Shown here piece by piece: positions 11,757 through 23,455 of a stretch of 64,000 nt of DNA (position 1 is its first letter; each line of letters opens with the position of its first letter). A model generated the notes under the pieces. That model was not told where the DNA came from, did not search any database, and saw only the letters and a list, made by a program, of their open reading frames with translations. Location: the NCBI GenBank assembly GCA_000827495.1, contig KN817532.1:38438-102437 (forward strand), given 5' to 3'. The DNA comes from Hypholoma sublateritium FD-334 SS-4. Taxonomy: Eukaryota; Basidiomycota; Agaricomycetes; Agaricales; Strophariaceae. The translations under genes and the position numbers were made by a program.

Positions 11757-14700
11757 ATGGCGCTGCTGTTCCCGGTGAAGACAGAGGCGCCGGAGCTGGG
11801 CGCCGGCGGCGGCGCGCCGTATGCGCTCGCGTTTCCCAGCTCCCACGGGGCGACCCTCTTCCGCTTCGGCCTCGCGCGCAGCCCCCCGCTCGACTCGCCG
11901 TGGCCGCGCAGCGCGACGCCGCCCCCGCCCGTGCCTGTGATGAGCTACTCGGACGAGTACGACGACCCCGCGCCGCCGCCTGATAGGATTGTCAGGCGGC
12001 GCTCGAGCAAAGGTGCGTGTCGTCTTGGGTGGGGGTGGATGTGTTGGCTGATGCGAGCAGCATGCGACCAGTGCCGCAAGAGCAAGTGCAAGTGCGAGCG
12101 CGCGGCGCCCAGCGAGCCGTGCAAGAACTGCGTCATGCTCAACACCCGTGCGTCCCCCCCTTCCCTTTTCCCCCAGTCCCCCCCGCATTCCCCACCCACT
12201 CGTCACACACTAACCCCACCCACAGCCTGCACCTTCCTCGGCCCCTCGCGCAAGCGCGGCCCGCCAAAGGGCTACATCGACGCCATCGAGGCGCGCCTGC
12301 ACCAGACCGAGGCCCTCCTCGGCATCCTCCTCGCCACGCGCGACCCGCGCGCCCGCGCCCTCCTCGACACCGCCGCCCGCGACCCCCTCGCGCGCGACAT
12401 CATCGCGCGCGTCGACAACTCGCCGTACGGCGTCCTCGGCCGGCGGCGCGCGGGGCCCTCCGCGGCGGGCAACGCCGCCCCCGCTGGGCCGAGCGCGCCC
12501 AACCCCAACCCCACCTCCAACCCCGGCGTGGGGCGCCCGCGCTCGGCGACGAGCAGCGCCTCGCCGGACGCCGCGGGCGAGCTCGCCGCCGCGCACCCGA
12601 GCAACGAGTGGCAGGACCGCGTCGCCGCGCTGCTCGACGCCGCCGCCGCCGCCGCGCACCTGCTCTCCCCGTCCCCCACGCCGTCCCCTTCCTCCCTCTC
12701 CCACGCCGACGACGACGACCGGATGGACGTGCGCCGCGAACACACGCACGAGGACTCGGACAGCGACGCCCCCTTGCGGCGCACGCGGCGCCGCCTGCGC
12801 GCGCCCTCCCCCTCCCGCTCCTCCCTGCACACCACGCACGCCCGCGCGCGGAGCCCCGTGGCGCTGGCGGTGCAGATCCCCGCGGCCGACGCCACCATTG
12901 CAACGCGAGACGGGATACCAACCGCCGACAGCGACGGGGGAGGCGCGGACGGCGCGGCGGGCGCGCTGGGGCAGCTCAGCCTGAACGAGGACGCGCAGGT
13001 GCGCTTCCACGGGACGGCGAGCGGGCTGTACCTCCTCGATGGGATTGGGCGCGGCGGGCGGCGGGCGGGGCGGAATGAGGGGGGGATTTGGTGTGTGCTG
13101 CTGTTACATTTCTTTTTTGGGGCGGTTCTGACGGAAAGAAAAAAAATAGGCGCTTCCCGAAGGCGCGCGTCTGGCCGCCCGTCGCACCGCCCTCCCCCCC
13201 ACCGGCTGCGCTCGCGCTCGCGCCTGCGCGCGCCCTATCCGCATCCGCCTCGTCGTCGGGCCCCAGCTCTGCGTCTACCTCTGCCTCTGCGCTCACCTCT
13301 GCGCTGACGTCGGCCGGCGCGGCGCCGGGCGGCGGTGCAACACTAGGTGCGCTGGGTGAAAGAACCGACACGCTGGGGCCGACGCCGGGCGCGCTGCCCC
13401 CGAGGAGCGTGCAGAAGCGGCTGCTGCGGCTCTACTTCCGGCACGTGCAGCCCGCGTTCCCGATCGTGCACAAGGCGGCGTTCATGGAGGGGTATCGGAG
13501 GTGCGTCTGCTTTGTCTTTTTTTTGAAAAAAAATCTATTCTTTTTTGGGGTGTCTTTTTTTTGGAGAGAGAGAGAGAGAGAATATGAAGAATGAAGTGCT
13601 GACGGTGGTATTTTATTCGCAGTGCGCCGCCCGGCGCGCCGGGCGCCCCGCCGATTTTGCTCCTCGCGATGTTCGCGCTCGCCGCGCGGTACGCGGGCGC
13701 CCCGCCGCCGCCGCCGTTGCCTGTGCCTGCCAACGCCTCCAACACCTCCAACACCTCCTCCTCCAACCCCACCACCAACAACAACCCACCAAACACCTCA
13801 AACACCTCAAACACCCCCAACACACCACCAACCCCCCCACCCGCCCCGCCCACAATGTGGCCCGCAGGCGACGAGTTCCTCGACGGCGCCCGCGCGCTGC
13901 TCGACCGCGACGGCGCGTACGCCGCCGCGCGCCCCGCGACCGTGCAGGCTTTATTATTATTAGGCCATAGGGAGCTGGGGATCGGCGCGATGGCGGCGGC
14001 GTGGACTTATGTGGGGCTTGCGATTCGGATGGCGCAGGATTTGGGGATGCACCGCGCGGCGGAGGGGTGGGCGCGGGGGGGCGCGGGTCTTAGGTCGAGT
14101 TCGGGTTCCAGTTCGAGGGGGGAGGCGGAAGGGGAGGGGGGTGTGGAGGGTGGTAGGGACGGGGGTGGAGGGGATAATGCAGGGCGCCTGTTCGGCGCCG
14201 CCGAGCTGAGCGAGCGGCGCCGCATCTGGTGGGGCTGCGTGATCATGGACAAGTACGTGTCGACGTACATCGGGCGCCCGCTCATGGTCTTCGCGTGGGA
14301 CTTTGACACCGGCCTGCCGGACGAGCGCGAGGCGGAGGAGACGGAGGCGCTGTGGGTTGGCGGGGCGCTGGATGACGATGCATATGGTGTGGGTGATGAT
14401 GGTGTGGATGCGCGGGGTGATGGTGGGGGTATAGGTGGGAAGGGGATGGAGGTGGATAATATGGAGGTGGATGGAGATGTGGATATGGACGCGTGTGTGG
14501 GTGATCCAGCAGGCGCGCTGCACGCCCCCGCGCGCGTGCTCTCGTGCTTCAACGCCAGCGCACGGCTCGGTGCGTCCCCCCCCCCTTTTCCCTCTCTAAT
14601 CACAACTGACCTCTCCCACCCCTACGCACCACTGTCAAATTATCACACTACTCGAAAATCACACACACAGCGGGCATCCTCGGCATCGTCGTCCAAACGC

Positions 14701-16880
14701 TGTACGCCGTGCGCCCGCTCTCGAGCCGCGCGCGCGAGGCCGCCGCGCTCGAGGGCCTCCTCGCGCAGTGGCTCATTGCCCTGCCCGAGCACCTGCGCGT
14801 CGCGCCGTCCGCCACCGCCGCCGCTGCTTCTTCTTCCTCCTCCGCCTCCTCTGGCGCCACGCCGACTGCGAAGACGCCGACCGCTACTGGGGGCAAGAGG
14901 GACAGCGCGCATGTGGACGGCGACGCAGACGCGGACGCGCCGCGCCCCGCGAGCGCCGGTAGCGCGCGCAGCGCACGGAGCGTGGGAAGCGCGCGCAGTG
15001 CGGGTAGTGCGCGGGGGGCAGAGAAAAAGACGCCGCCGCTCCCGCATGTGCTGACGCTGCACATGCAGTACTGGTGCGCGGTGCTGCTCCTGCACCGCCC
15101 GTTCATCGGCGCGCACGTCGCGGCTGCGCGCGCGCGCGAGGCGGGTGCAGATAAAAGTGTGGATGTGGGTAAAAGTAAAAGTAAAAGCGCCGCTGGGGCG
15201 GGGAAGAGCGCCCAGGAGGATGAGAAAGACGGTGGCAAGGACAAGGACAAGGACACGGAGGAGGCAGACGCGGCGGAGGCCGCGCGCTGCTTTGGGCTGT
15301 GCAACGCGGCCGCGACGCACATCTCGTCCTTGGGTGCGTTTTTTTCCTTCCCTCTTTCCTTTGCGCTTTGCGCTTCGGCACGGGTGGCTGACGGTATTTT
15401 TGGGTGGGCAGTGGCGCTGTACCAGGAGCACCACGCGCTCGCGCGCTGCTCGGTGTTCTTGTGCTATTATGTGTTCTCCGCGGGGGTGATGCACGATACG
15501 AACCGTGCGTTGTGGTTTTTTTTTGTGTGTGCTTGGCTGATTTCTGGCTTTCCTCTCCTCCGCCTCAACCGCCCTCTTCTCCTCAACCGCGCCCTCCTCA
15601 ACCCCACCCACTCACTCAACCGCGCCCCCACGTAACGTAACAGTCTCCGTGCACCCCGCAGACCCCCAGGCCCAGCTCGGCCTCGCGCGCTGCCTCAACG
15701 CGCTGCGCGCAATGAGCGTCGTCTGGCCGAGCGCCGCGCGCGCGATCGAGCTCTTCGGCGGCGCGCCGACCGTCGCGGCCGCGGACAGCGCCGCGGGCGC
15801 GCTCGTTAAGCTCGCGACGCGGCGCGGTGCTGGGGCGCTCTCGGGCGAGAGGGGCGAGGGGGCGCGGCGGGACGGGGGCAGGGACGGGAGTAGGGAAGGA
15901 GCAGGAAGGGAAGGAGCAGGAAGCGAGGGAGGAAGGGAAGCGAGGGAGCGCGGCAAGCGGCCCGCGGAGGGCGCGCTGGATGATAGGACGGTTGGCTATG
16001 GCGCGCTGCGCGGATACGAGTACCGCGCGCAGGGGCTGGCACAGGAGTATAGGCTGCCGGAGTATCGGGCCGCGGAGTATCGTGCGCAGGAGTACCGCGT
16101 CGAGCAGCAGCAGCATCAACAACAGATGCAGCACCAGCAGCAGCACCAGCAGATACAGATGCACGACGTGCATGCGCACCAGCCGAGCCAGCACGCGCAG
16201 GGCCAGCAGCAGCAGTATCATCTGCAGCAGCACTACCAGCACCAGCAACATCATCAGCAACAACAGCAACAGCAACACCAGCACCAACACCAACAACACC
16301 CCCACCAGCAACACCAACAGCACCACCTCCTACACCAACACCAGCACCAGCACGCGCGCGAGCCGCACGGCGCCTTCGCGCCCAGCCCCGCGAGCGCGAG
16401 CGCATACGCCGACCCCGCGCTCTTCCTCGCGCCGCTCCCCGCGGGCGGGTACGCCGCCGCGTGGGACGTGCCCGCCCCCGCGCCCTTCGCGGCGCACGGC
16501 AGCCCGCCCGCGCCCGCGTCGACCGCCGTGCTGCCGCAGCTGTACAGCACGGGCTTGGACCTCGCGGACGCGCTGCACGCGCCGCCCCGTTCAGGGGGTG
16601 GGAGTGTCAGTGCAAGTGGGAATGGTGGGAATGGGGGGGCAGGGAGTGGAGCCGGGGCAGCGCGCTTCGCGCCGTACGGCGAGATCGCGTACGGCGGCGG
16701 GTACGCGGCGTACGCGCAGCATGCGGCGGGCGCGGAGGAGGGCGACGCGCCGGCGCAGCTTTACCTCGCGGAGCAGTACGGGCTGTACGGTATGCCTTCT
16801 TCCCTCTTCTCCCTTTATCCTGTATGAGCCGCTGATGCCTTTGGGGGTGGGCAGATGAGCAGCCGTACGGCGGGCGGTAG
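11757..16880 (+). CDS. Zn2Cys6 fungal transcription factor with Fungal_trans domain
   Basis: Nuclear DNA-binding regulator. Nine exons (11757-12012, 12061-12147, 12226-13090, 13150-13500, 13623-14569, 14671-15333, 15412-15504, 15662-16789, 16855-16880) give 1,471 residues. The binuclear zinc cluster is at about residues 87-116 (CDQCRKSKCKC, then CKNC, then a sixth Cys across an intron), followed by a basic linker and a dimerisation-like helix (GYIDAIEARLHQTEALLGIL). The Fungal_trans/middle-homology region includes LLRLYFRHVQPAFPIVHKAA, ARPATVQALLLLGHRELGIG and RRRIWWGCVIMDKYVSTYIG. The C-terminus is Gln/His-rich and then Ala/Tyr/Gly-rich, typical of activation regions. The last exon adds only eight residues before the stop. 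Several low-complexity blocks interrupt the middle region. The family is sure; targets are unknown. GC content is strikingly high. Confidence 0.88.
13564..13581 (+). repeat. (GA)n microsatellite in a transcription factor intron
   Basis: About nine GA units lie inside the intron between exons 4 and 5 (13501-13622), next to T-rich runs. Confidence 0.85.
13736..13856 (+). repeat. Asn/Thr/Pro low-complexity insertion in the Fungal_trans domain
   Basis: Repeated AAC-ACC-TCC/TCA units are almost free of G and T on this strand. They encode an Asn-Thr-Ser/Pro linker of about 40 residues between two conserved helices. The frame is open through it. Confidence 0.8.
16105..16355 (+). repeat. CAG/CAC/CAA tract encoding a Gln/His-rich segment
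   Basis: About 80 codons are dominated by Gln and His, in the C-terminal part of the Zn2Cys6 factor. This is a length-variable coding repeat and a likely activation region. Confidence 0.85.
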
Positions 16881-19134
16881 CCCCGCGCTGTGGTTCGTGT
16901 CGTCGTCGTCTAATGGTGCGTCTCTCTCTTCCCCTGTTGTGTGGGTGTAGGAGGGCGGCGCTGACGGCGGTGTGTAGGTACCCAGTCGCGCTTTCGTCGC
17001 TCTGCCGCTTGCTGTCCGTATTAGCTCTCCGTCTGTCTATCCTATACGCATTCTATCTATCCTACCGTTCGGCACCGCACACCCTATAACATCCTATCCT
17101 AAATCTCATCTCGCCTACCAGCCAGTGCACCCCCGCCCATATGCGCCGCGTTCCGTTCCGTCTGCTCTCTCATTCTCACTCTCACTCTCACTCTCACTCT
17201 GATCTACATTATAGTCCCCCGCCTCGTCTTTTTTCTTTCTAGTTTTCAGTCTCAGCTGCTTCTTCTCGTCTCGTCTCGTTCTTGTTCTCGAAAACTTCTG
17301 AGTCTCCATCTTGTTCTGCATTTCGTCCTCATTTTCATTTCTCATTTTTGTCCGCCGCCTCTTGCACTACATAACTTAGCGTCCGTGCTTCTTATTATTG
17401 CCTCTTGCCCAGCGCCTGCCTGTCAAATGCGCCTCCAATGTCCGTGTCAATATAATTCCTAATTGTTCGTCTTTCTGCCCGTGCGTGTGTCTGCGTCGGT
17501 GTGGCGTATCGCATCGCGATTTGCGGGGAACGTCATCGTCCTTGAAATGCGTGCATTGAGAACTTGTTCTCGTGGCATTTTCGGTCGCACTCACTCCCAC
17601 TCCACTGCCTCCGCTTGCCCCCGGGCAGGTACCCGTCGAGCGCGCCGCATATAAGTAAGTACCTGATCTCTAACGCGTCCAATTCCGTCCACCCATAGCC
17701 TATCACAGCGCGGACTCGCAGGTGTATTGTTCTACGTGGAACGCCGACGTCACCGCCCGTGGTTTCAGCCGGCACGCAATTGTATGTATGGCCAACTTCC
17801 AAGTACATAAAGGTTCTACATACTGCATAAAGACCCTATTTCTGCGCCACGCCACGCCACGCGCGCTTCTTTTGCGCACGGCGGAAGCGCGCTTCCGTCC
17901 CTCCGCGCTATTTCGGGCGCGAGCAGGGCTGAGCACTGGCGGGGTGCGTACGTGCGTGTATGTACGTGTTCTTACAGCGCTGGTGGTGGATGCGCGGACC
18001 CTCAAATACGCCCTCAGCGGCTAGATACCAGAAACCGGACTGACTTTGGAATTTTAGAGCTTTAGACGCCTGCTCCCGGCAAACTCTCGGAGCAAAAGAA
18101 TGAAGTATCCCCTTCGCCACCCCTTCCCATCTATTCTTCGACTCTAGAGACTGACTGCGACCAAACGCCGACATTTATGGGCAATATTTGATGGAAGGGG
18201 TAATTAAAGTTCTTCATCGGGGCACATTTTGGGGCCCCCTGTCATAAGAAAACTCACCGCTTACACCGCTTAGTCTCCCGGGGAGCCAAGCACTCGTTTT
18301 GCAGAAATAGGCATTCAGCAGTGCGGCTATGTCCCACTGCCCGACCTAGCCAGGCTCCAGGATTTACAACAGGCTCGGGTGGCGACTCCCGAGACCGGAA
18401 TTCTGCTTGGATGAATACCCGAGGCTGGGCGGCCAAAGTTGGCCCTGAGGGTGTCCAAAATTTATAGTCCGCGATGTTCACATGTAGGGACTGAGTACTG
18501 ATTTGGTGTGGCTTCTCGGCAACAGAAATTTAATTATAAAACCAATCTAAGTCCATAGATATTCTAAGACGCAGGCAGTCACTCCAAAGTCACTCTCGAT
18601 GGCATATACCATCCAAATACTGACATGAAACGATTGGTTATAGGTAACTTTTTCTTTGGTTGGAAGCAGTAAATACAAGGCTCCTCGGTAAAAAGCATAG
18701 TAATCTCCGGATATGGGTAGGACAATATTCAACAACAGTATTTTCTGAGGAAGGAGCGGAGGGGATCAACAACCAAGCAACAACAGGCAACAAATCAAAT
18801 ATGGGTAGTTCAGCGAACTGAGGACAAAAGAACCACATCGCGTATAGCTCAGCTCGAATAAAAGGAGTATGGCATCATGCCTTGAGAGCAGTCAACTAAT
18901 AGAATGGTAGATACCATGGGGATGGAGGCTGGTGTCTGCTTATACGATAGGTCATCGTTTAATAGATCATTGTTTCATAGTGGTTGTGTCCGACATATAT
19001 TGATGGAGTGTTGCACTCACAAGTTCGAAGATCGACTCGCAGGTCGGAGGCAACCTTGAAGTTCCATCTAGTCGTTGCAATTGTTAGAGCGGATAAAATA
19101 TTGGTAAAATACTCATTTACGAAGTAATGATGGG
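16881..19134. other. 2.25-kb intergenic region without a supported gene
   Basis: Convergent 3' flanks of the Zn2Cys6 factor and the velvet gene. It includes a pyrimidine-rich CTCACT repeat at 17172-17200 and a fall in GC content beyond about 18 kb. Short open frames such as 17722-18024 show no recognisable domain. Confidence 0.5.
17172..17200 (+). repeat. (CTCACT)n hexamer repeat
   Basis: Four to five copies of a CTCACT unit within a pyrimidine-rich stretch. Confidence 0.8.
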
Positions 19135-20388
19135 CTACTCGGACGTGGGACTCCGTCTGTCTCCAGATGATGCGCGTTTTCGACGTCTTCGCTCTGTTTC
19201 TCGAATATTCAGCCTCACTCCCCATCGAGCGAGAAGCTGAAAACATAATTATATCATAAGTAAATCATGGCCGATATTATATACTGGCGTACCTTAGTGA
19301 GCTCAGTCGATGCCGACAATCCAGGGAACTCTTTGGTAGAATACACCCGGAACGACCCTCCGTACGTCTCCGCTGTGATTCCAAGCTCCTGGTCATGTCG
19401 TCTACCAAATATATCGAAGACTCGATAACGTAGAAAGTAGGATCCTTCAATTTTGACAGCCAAGTCCTGTCAAATAAATCATTATCTCAAGGTATCCATG
19501 CAATCATCAGCCCTGGACATACTGCGAACACGAAAACAATTGCCTTTTTCCCTTGATAATCTATGATCGATGGCTGGACAAAAGTCGCCCCAACGAGGGC
19601 TTGTGTTTGCTTTGAATTCTCGGTGATGGGAAATCCCTCCAAGTGGTAAACGACGTCGGACATGCCTTCAGGGGGATAGATATATCCCGTCATGGAGCGG
19701 TTGGGCGAACTCATGGAACGCTCTTGCTGATAATGGTAGTGAAGTATTTCGGGACCATAGTCAGATGACGCCGACGGTGGAGACGATGAAGACGAAATGA
19801 ACTTTGCTCGTGTCCCCGAGGCGGAGGTCGCTCTTGCACTCTGCGATGAAATAACATCCGACGAAGACGCCGGAAAAAGATCCACAGTGCAGAGAAGGCC
19901 AAGCAGCTGACTTTCGCTATTCAAATAGAATAAAAACGAAGTCAGATGAATTGGTACGACCGCGCCAGGGAATTTCACTCAACTCGTATTGCATCTCGAG
20001 TTCGACTTCTTCTCCATGAGAATTGGTTGTTAATTCGTAAATCTTCAAAATAACCACTGGAGGTGGATCAAGAGGCCTGCGGTCGACCTTCGCATATCTA
20101 CCCAGCCTCTAGTGAGCTCTGAATCTATGGTATGGGAACTCGCGCTCCAACTCACTTTCGCCCTAGATCTGCTTTCTGTATCTCGATGAGTTCCATTCGG
20201 ACGGTTTTACCTGTGTGCGGCCCCGTCGTAAAATAATTTGGCCGCCCGATATACGAGTTATTGGCCGTACTGGATGCAGTAGGCGACGAGGGAGCACTCG
20301 AACTCAAAGAACGGTATCTAGCATTTGGCGGCGGAGGGTGATTGAAAGTCATTTGAGCCTGGAGCTGCATATCGTACTGAGGATACAT
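19135..20388 (-). CDS. Velvet-domain regulator, VelB-like domain organisation
   Basis: Nuclear regulator of the velvet family, which couples development and secondary metabolism in fungi. Exons 20156-20388, 19984-20097, 19523-19916, 19293-19466 and 19135-19236 give 338 residues. The velvet domain opens with VRMELIEIQKADLGRKYAKV and DRRPLDPPPVV, and continues with ESQLLGLLCTVDLF. A Ser-rich insertion of roughly 95 residues follows. The domain resumes at ALVGATFVQ and DLAVKIEGSYFLRYRVFDIF and closes with LARWGVRLNIRETERRRRKR, whose basic tail may be a nuclear signal. An insertion inside the velvet fold is a known feature of VelB, but subtype is an inference. An in-phase upstream exon (20567-20841, donor GTGAAT, acceptor CTCTAG) could add about 92 residues. 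Confidence 0.88.
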
Positions 20389-20566
20389 CCTAGAGAGCAA
20401 GAATTCAACGAACAAGTTAGTCAACCTTAGGGTGACCACTAGAAATGGGGAGGGGATGGCAGATGCCTCGGTGATGATACTATGGTGTTGCAAGTCTGAG
20501 GACTAGGACGATCTTTAATACTACGAGTAGTGTGACTTATGGAAAGGCATACTTAGAACTATTCAC

Positions 20567-20841
20567 AACGCCCGTCCCGAGGAAGGACGAGCTGCCTCTG
20601 GCTGGACGGATTCCAGGAAAAAGGCGCTGCATGAGTTATCGGAGACTGATCGGATATCGATCCTCGTGCGCCGGCTTCCCGGCAGATCCTCGTTGTCCAG
20701 AAAAAGCAGGTTAACTAAATTCGGCCTCCCGCCACCATCCTGGAGTCTTTCGACATTGCTCAGATCTACAGAACTGGCAAGATATTCGCGGAGAAGAAAT
20801 ATCTCAGCGGCTCTATGTTCAAGTTCGGACTTTGATAGCAT
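20567..20841 (-). other. Possible 5' exon of the velvet gene
   Basis: An open frame from ATG at 20841 ends at a GT that is in phase with the acceptor just before the velvet ATG at 20388. It would encode a charged 92-residue leader starting MLSKSELEHRAAEIF. The implied intron is about 178 nt, longer than its neighbours. It could equally be a separate small gene or chance. Confidence 0.35.
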
Positions 20842-22446
20842 TTTAAAGGTGAAAAAGGCCCTTCAAGGCTCTAAGAGATATTGCCCCTCACCGTCAGTCA
20901 GTGTTTAATCTGGGCGTGCAATCCAAAGCTTAGATGACAGAGATGCTGTAAATACAGGCGAGGACAACACGAGGACTCTTTTCGAGCTATGAGCTCTCAC
21001 CTACCCTTGAAACCTCATAATTATGCCTAGGATGCTTATAGAATTCTGTCACCCAAATATGTAATTTCTTCGCTGCAAAGCCGGCTCACTTGACCCCCCA
21101 TTCTCACCGGTGCCAGATTGCTATCTGATTCCATACACATATGTCCGCGTCAGCTCATAATTAGCTGGAAAAAAATAGCTCTACATCATCTCGTCGCAGG
21201 TGAATATCCATTCATGTCAGCCTGCCCGCATTCCGATTTAAACGAGCACAGAACACGTAGGAGTATTCAGCCAATCGTGGACAAATGAGGAGGATTCTGG
21301 ACGTAGTTTATCACGGAAAAATAATCTTTCGGGAGAGCCGGGAAGTGCGCATGAAGTAGTTTGCTTGACAACAACTAAGAATATGTTGAGAGACATGGAG
21401 CACTGAATCAACTGCTCCCCACACAGCGTTGGCCTACTCGGGCAGGACGTTATTTCAGGTCAGGCTTTGCTTTATCGATATCATAAAAGTGTCACAATTT
21501 TGCGTGGTTCAGACTAGATAAGAGCTCTGGTCCTTACGACACCCTGCCTGCAGTCACCGGGTGGCTTCTAGGGCAGCCGGGCTTGAAGCCTGTGGCAAAC
21601 TCGTGTAGAGAAGATTACGCCATCGAAGGTGCAGACTCCACTGCGGCCGTGATGATGAATCTTTATAATTTCATGCTCATGTAATCCAATATCCACGATT
21701 ATACGGAATGAGGCCTCGCAAGTCGAGACAAGCCACGGGAGCGCATCGCGCTGCCGCATTGCCATCAGGCGTGCGCCATCGAATTCCGCGAAGAACCCTC
21801 AAGAAGCACTCCAAATACTGCAAGCGGTGATCATCCTTGTTAGGAAAGAAATACTCCATACTCTCATCTGTCCCCCGCGCAATGATGAAAAGCATCAGCT
21901 GGACAGGCACATACGTGCATTGAGGTGACTTGTGGCGTCTATCGCGAGCTCTTGTCGGAGCGGGAGGTAAAATCCTATTGGCGGCAATGAGGCTATTCAT
22001 AAGGGGACTCATCGGCAAAGCGTTGGCGCAAGTCAGCTTGCAGCTTCGAGTGTCGTCTGGCGGTGACGAGCGGAATTAGAGACAAATGAGAATGATAAGG
22101 GGAATGGGGTCTAGTAGTGCACATCGCCGCGTCAATAGCTTCTCCATGGACTGTGGTAAATGGGCTTGAAGATATTCGGGGTTTCCTGGAATGGAGTATG
22201 CAGTCTTATTCTAGAGATGGGTCGGCGCTATTGGTTTGGAAATAGTATCATGCAGGTAAGACGAAGGCTGGGTTAGATGGAGGTTGAATTCAAGAGGCTA
22301 GGGATTTAGATGATCATGGGAACCGGTGCATACAAGATTGAAGGGCCCACGAGACACTGGCGCACTAAGTGCGACTTACCCATTGATCATGTTGCAAAAG
22401 TTGTACTTGCAATAAGTAGTGACACGATTGATATTGTTAGTGGAGT
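20842..22446. other. 1.6-kb region without a supported gene
   Basis: Upstream of velvet and downstream of the superoxide dismutase, both on the minus strand. Minus-strand open frames at 21568-22018 overlap one another and show no recognisable domain. The velvet promoter should lie here. Confidence 0.45.
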
Positions 22447-23455
22447 CTACAAGGTAGCATTAAGCAATCGGGCCTCTGCCTCCTCGAAATTGATGACATT
22501 CCAGATGGCATTGAGATACTATCATTGTGTAATGCCATTAGAATAGTTTATGGTAAGGAAGCAAGAAACGAAACGCACGTCAGGTTTAACATTCTTGTAC
22601 TGGTTATTGCGGAAATTAAGTTAGCAACATACAATTGTAAGAGCTAAGGTTCCTAGTCAAGAAGGCTTACCTGCAGGTAGAAAGCCTAGATAAGATAAGA
22701 TAAAAATCAAATCGAGGCAAGGCAAAATTACAATATATACTCACATGCTCCCAAATGTCAATACCGATGATGGGGACATGAGCTGTGGTAAAGATAAGTC
22801 AGCTTAATGCCTAATAATTGGGGGTACGCCGTACAAAGAAGAGGGTCTTGGTTGGCGGTAGTCACGATTTCAAGCTTCTTCTGTACGGGATCATATCCCT
22901 GGCCGTCGAAATCAATTTTAGGGTTAGAAGTAAGTAGGAGAATATTTACAAGCCATCCCCATCCACTTCCTTGAATTCCAGCGGTAGCGGTATTCATTTT
23001 GCTCTTCAGGTTGTCGAAGGATCCGAAGTCGCGTACGATAGCCTTTTCAAGAGCGCCGCCTGCCGGAAGTTTGCCTCCACTGCCATTCGCAGGGGCGAGA
23101 TTCTTCCAGAACAGCGAATGGTTAATATGGCCGCCTCCGTTAAACTTCAAAGCGGTCTGAAGTTGGATGTGTTTCGCGGTTGAATCCGTCGCAGCGTACG
23201 CTTCCTCTGCAGCATTGAGGCCGTTAACATACGTTTGGTGGTGCTTTGTATGGTGAAGGGTCATGATTTCCTCTGATATATATGGTTCCAGAGCCTATTC
23301 GCGTTACAGTGATTAGAATGCCACTGTAACAAAATACCGAGAAATCCTACATTGTAGGCGTATGGCAGGGCAGGCAAAGTGTGTTTCAAAGCTTTTCCTG
23401 CTGCAAATGTACGCGATAAGGAGGGCCTTAGAGCATTTCTGGTAATGGAAAACAT
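22447..23455 (-). CDS. SOD2: Superoxide dismutase [Mn], mitochondrial
   Basis: Converts superoxide to hydrogen peroxide and oxygen, most likely in the mitochondrial matrix. Seven exons (23351-23455, 22950-23294, 22835-22898, 22745-22782, 22671-22685, 22579-22599, 22447-22518) give 219 residues. The N-terminus [20 protein letters not shown] is a basic, Ser/Thr/Ala-rich presequence; an in-frame ATG at 23512 would lengthen it by 19 residues. Core motifs are [75 protein letters not shown] and [18 protein letters not shown]. Metal ligands are visible as the His of the HH/HQTY region, the His of INHSLFW, and the Asp and His of DIWEH. Gly-rich GGGHINH fits the Mn rather than the Fe class. Two of the exons are microexons of 15 and 21 nt. 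Confidence 0.95.

Noticed and set aside
12210..13010. 266-codon minus-strand frame in the Zn2Cys6 gene
   Set aside because: Antisense of a very GC-rich exon, Gly/Arg/Ala-only composition, no domain. The plus-strand reading has the zinc cluster and splice-consistent frame.
17722..18024. 100-codon plus-strand frame
   Set aside because: A similar-length frame lies on the other strand and no domain, signal peptide or intron structure supports either.
21568..22018. Minus-strand open frames that might form a small gene
   Set aside because: Overlapping frames of similar length, no recognisable motif, no convincing splice joins.
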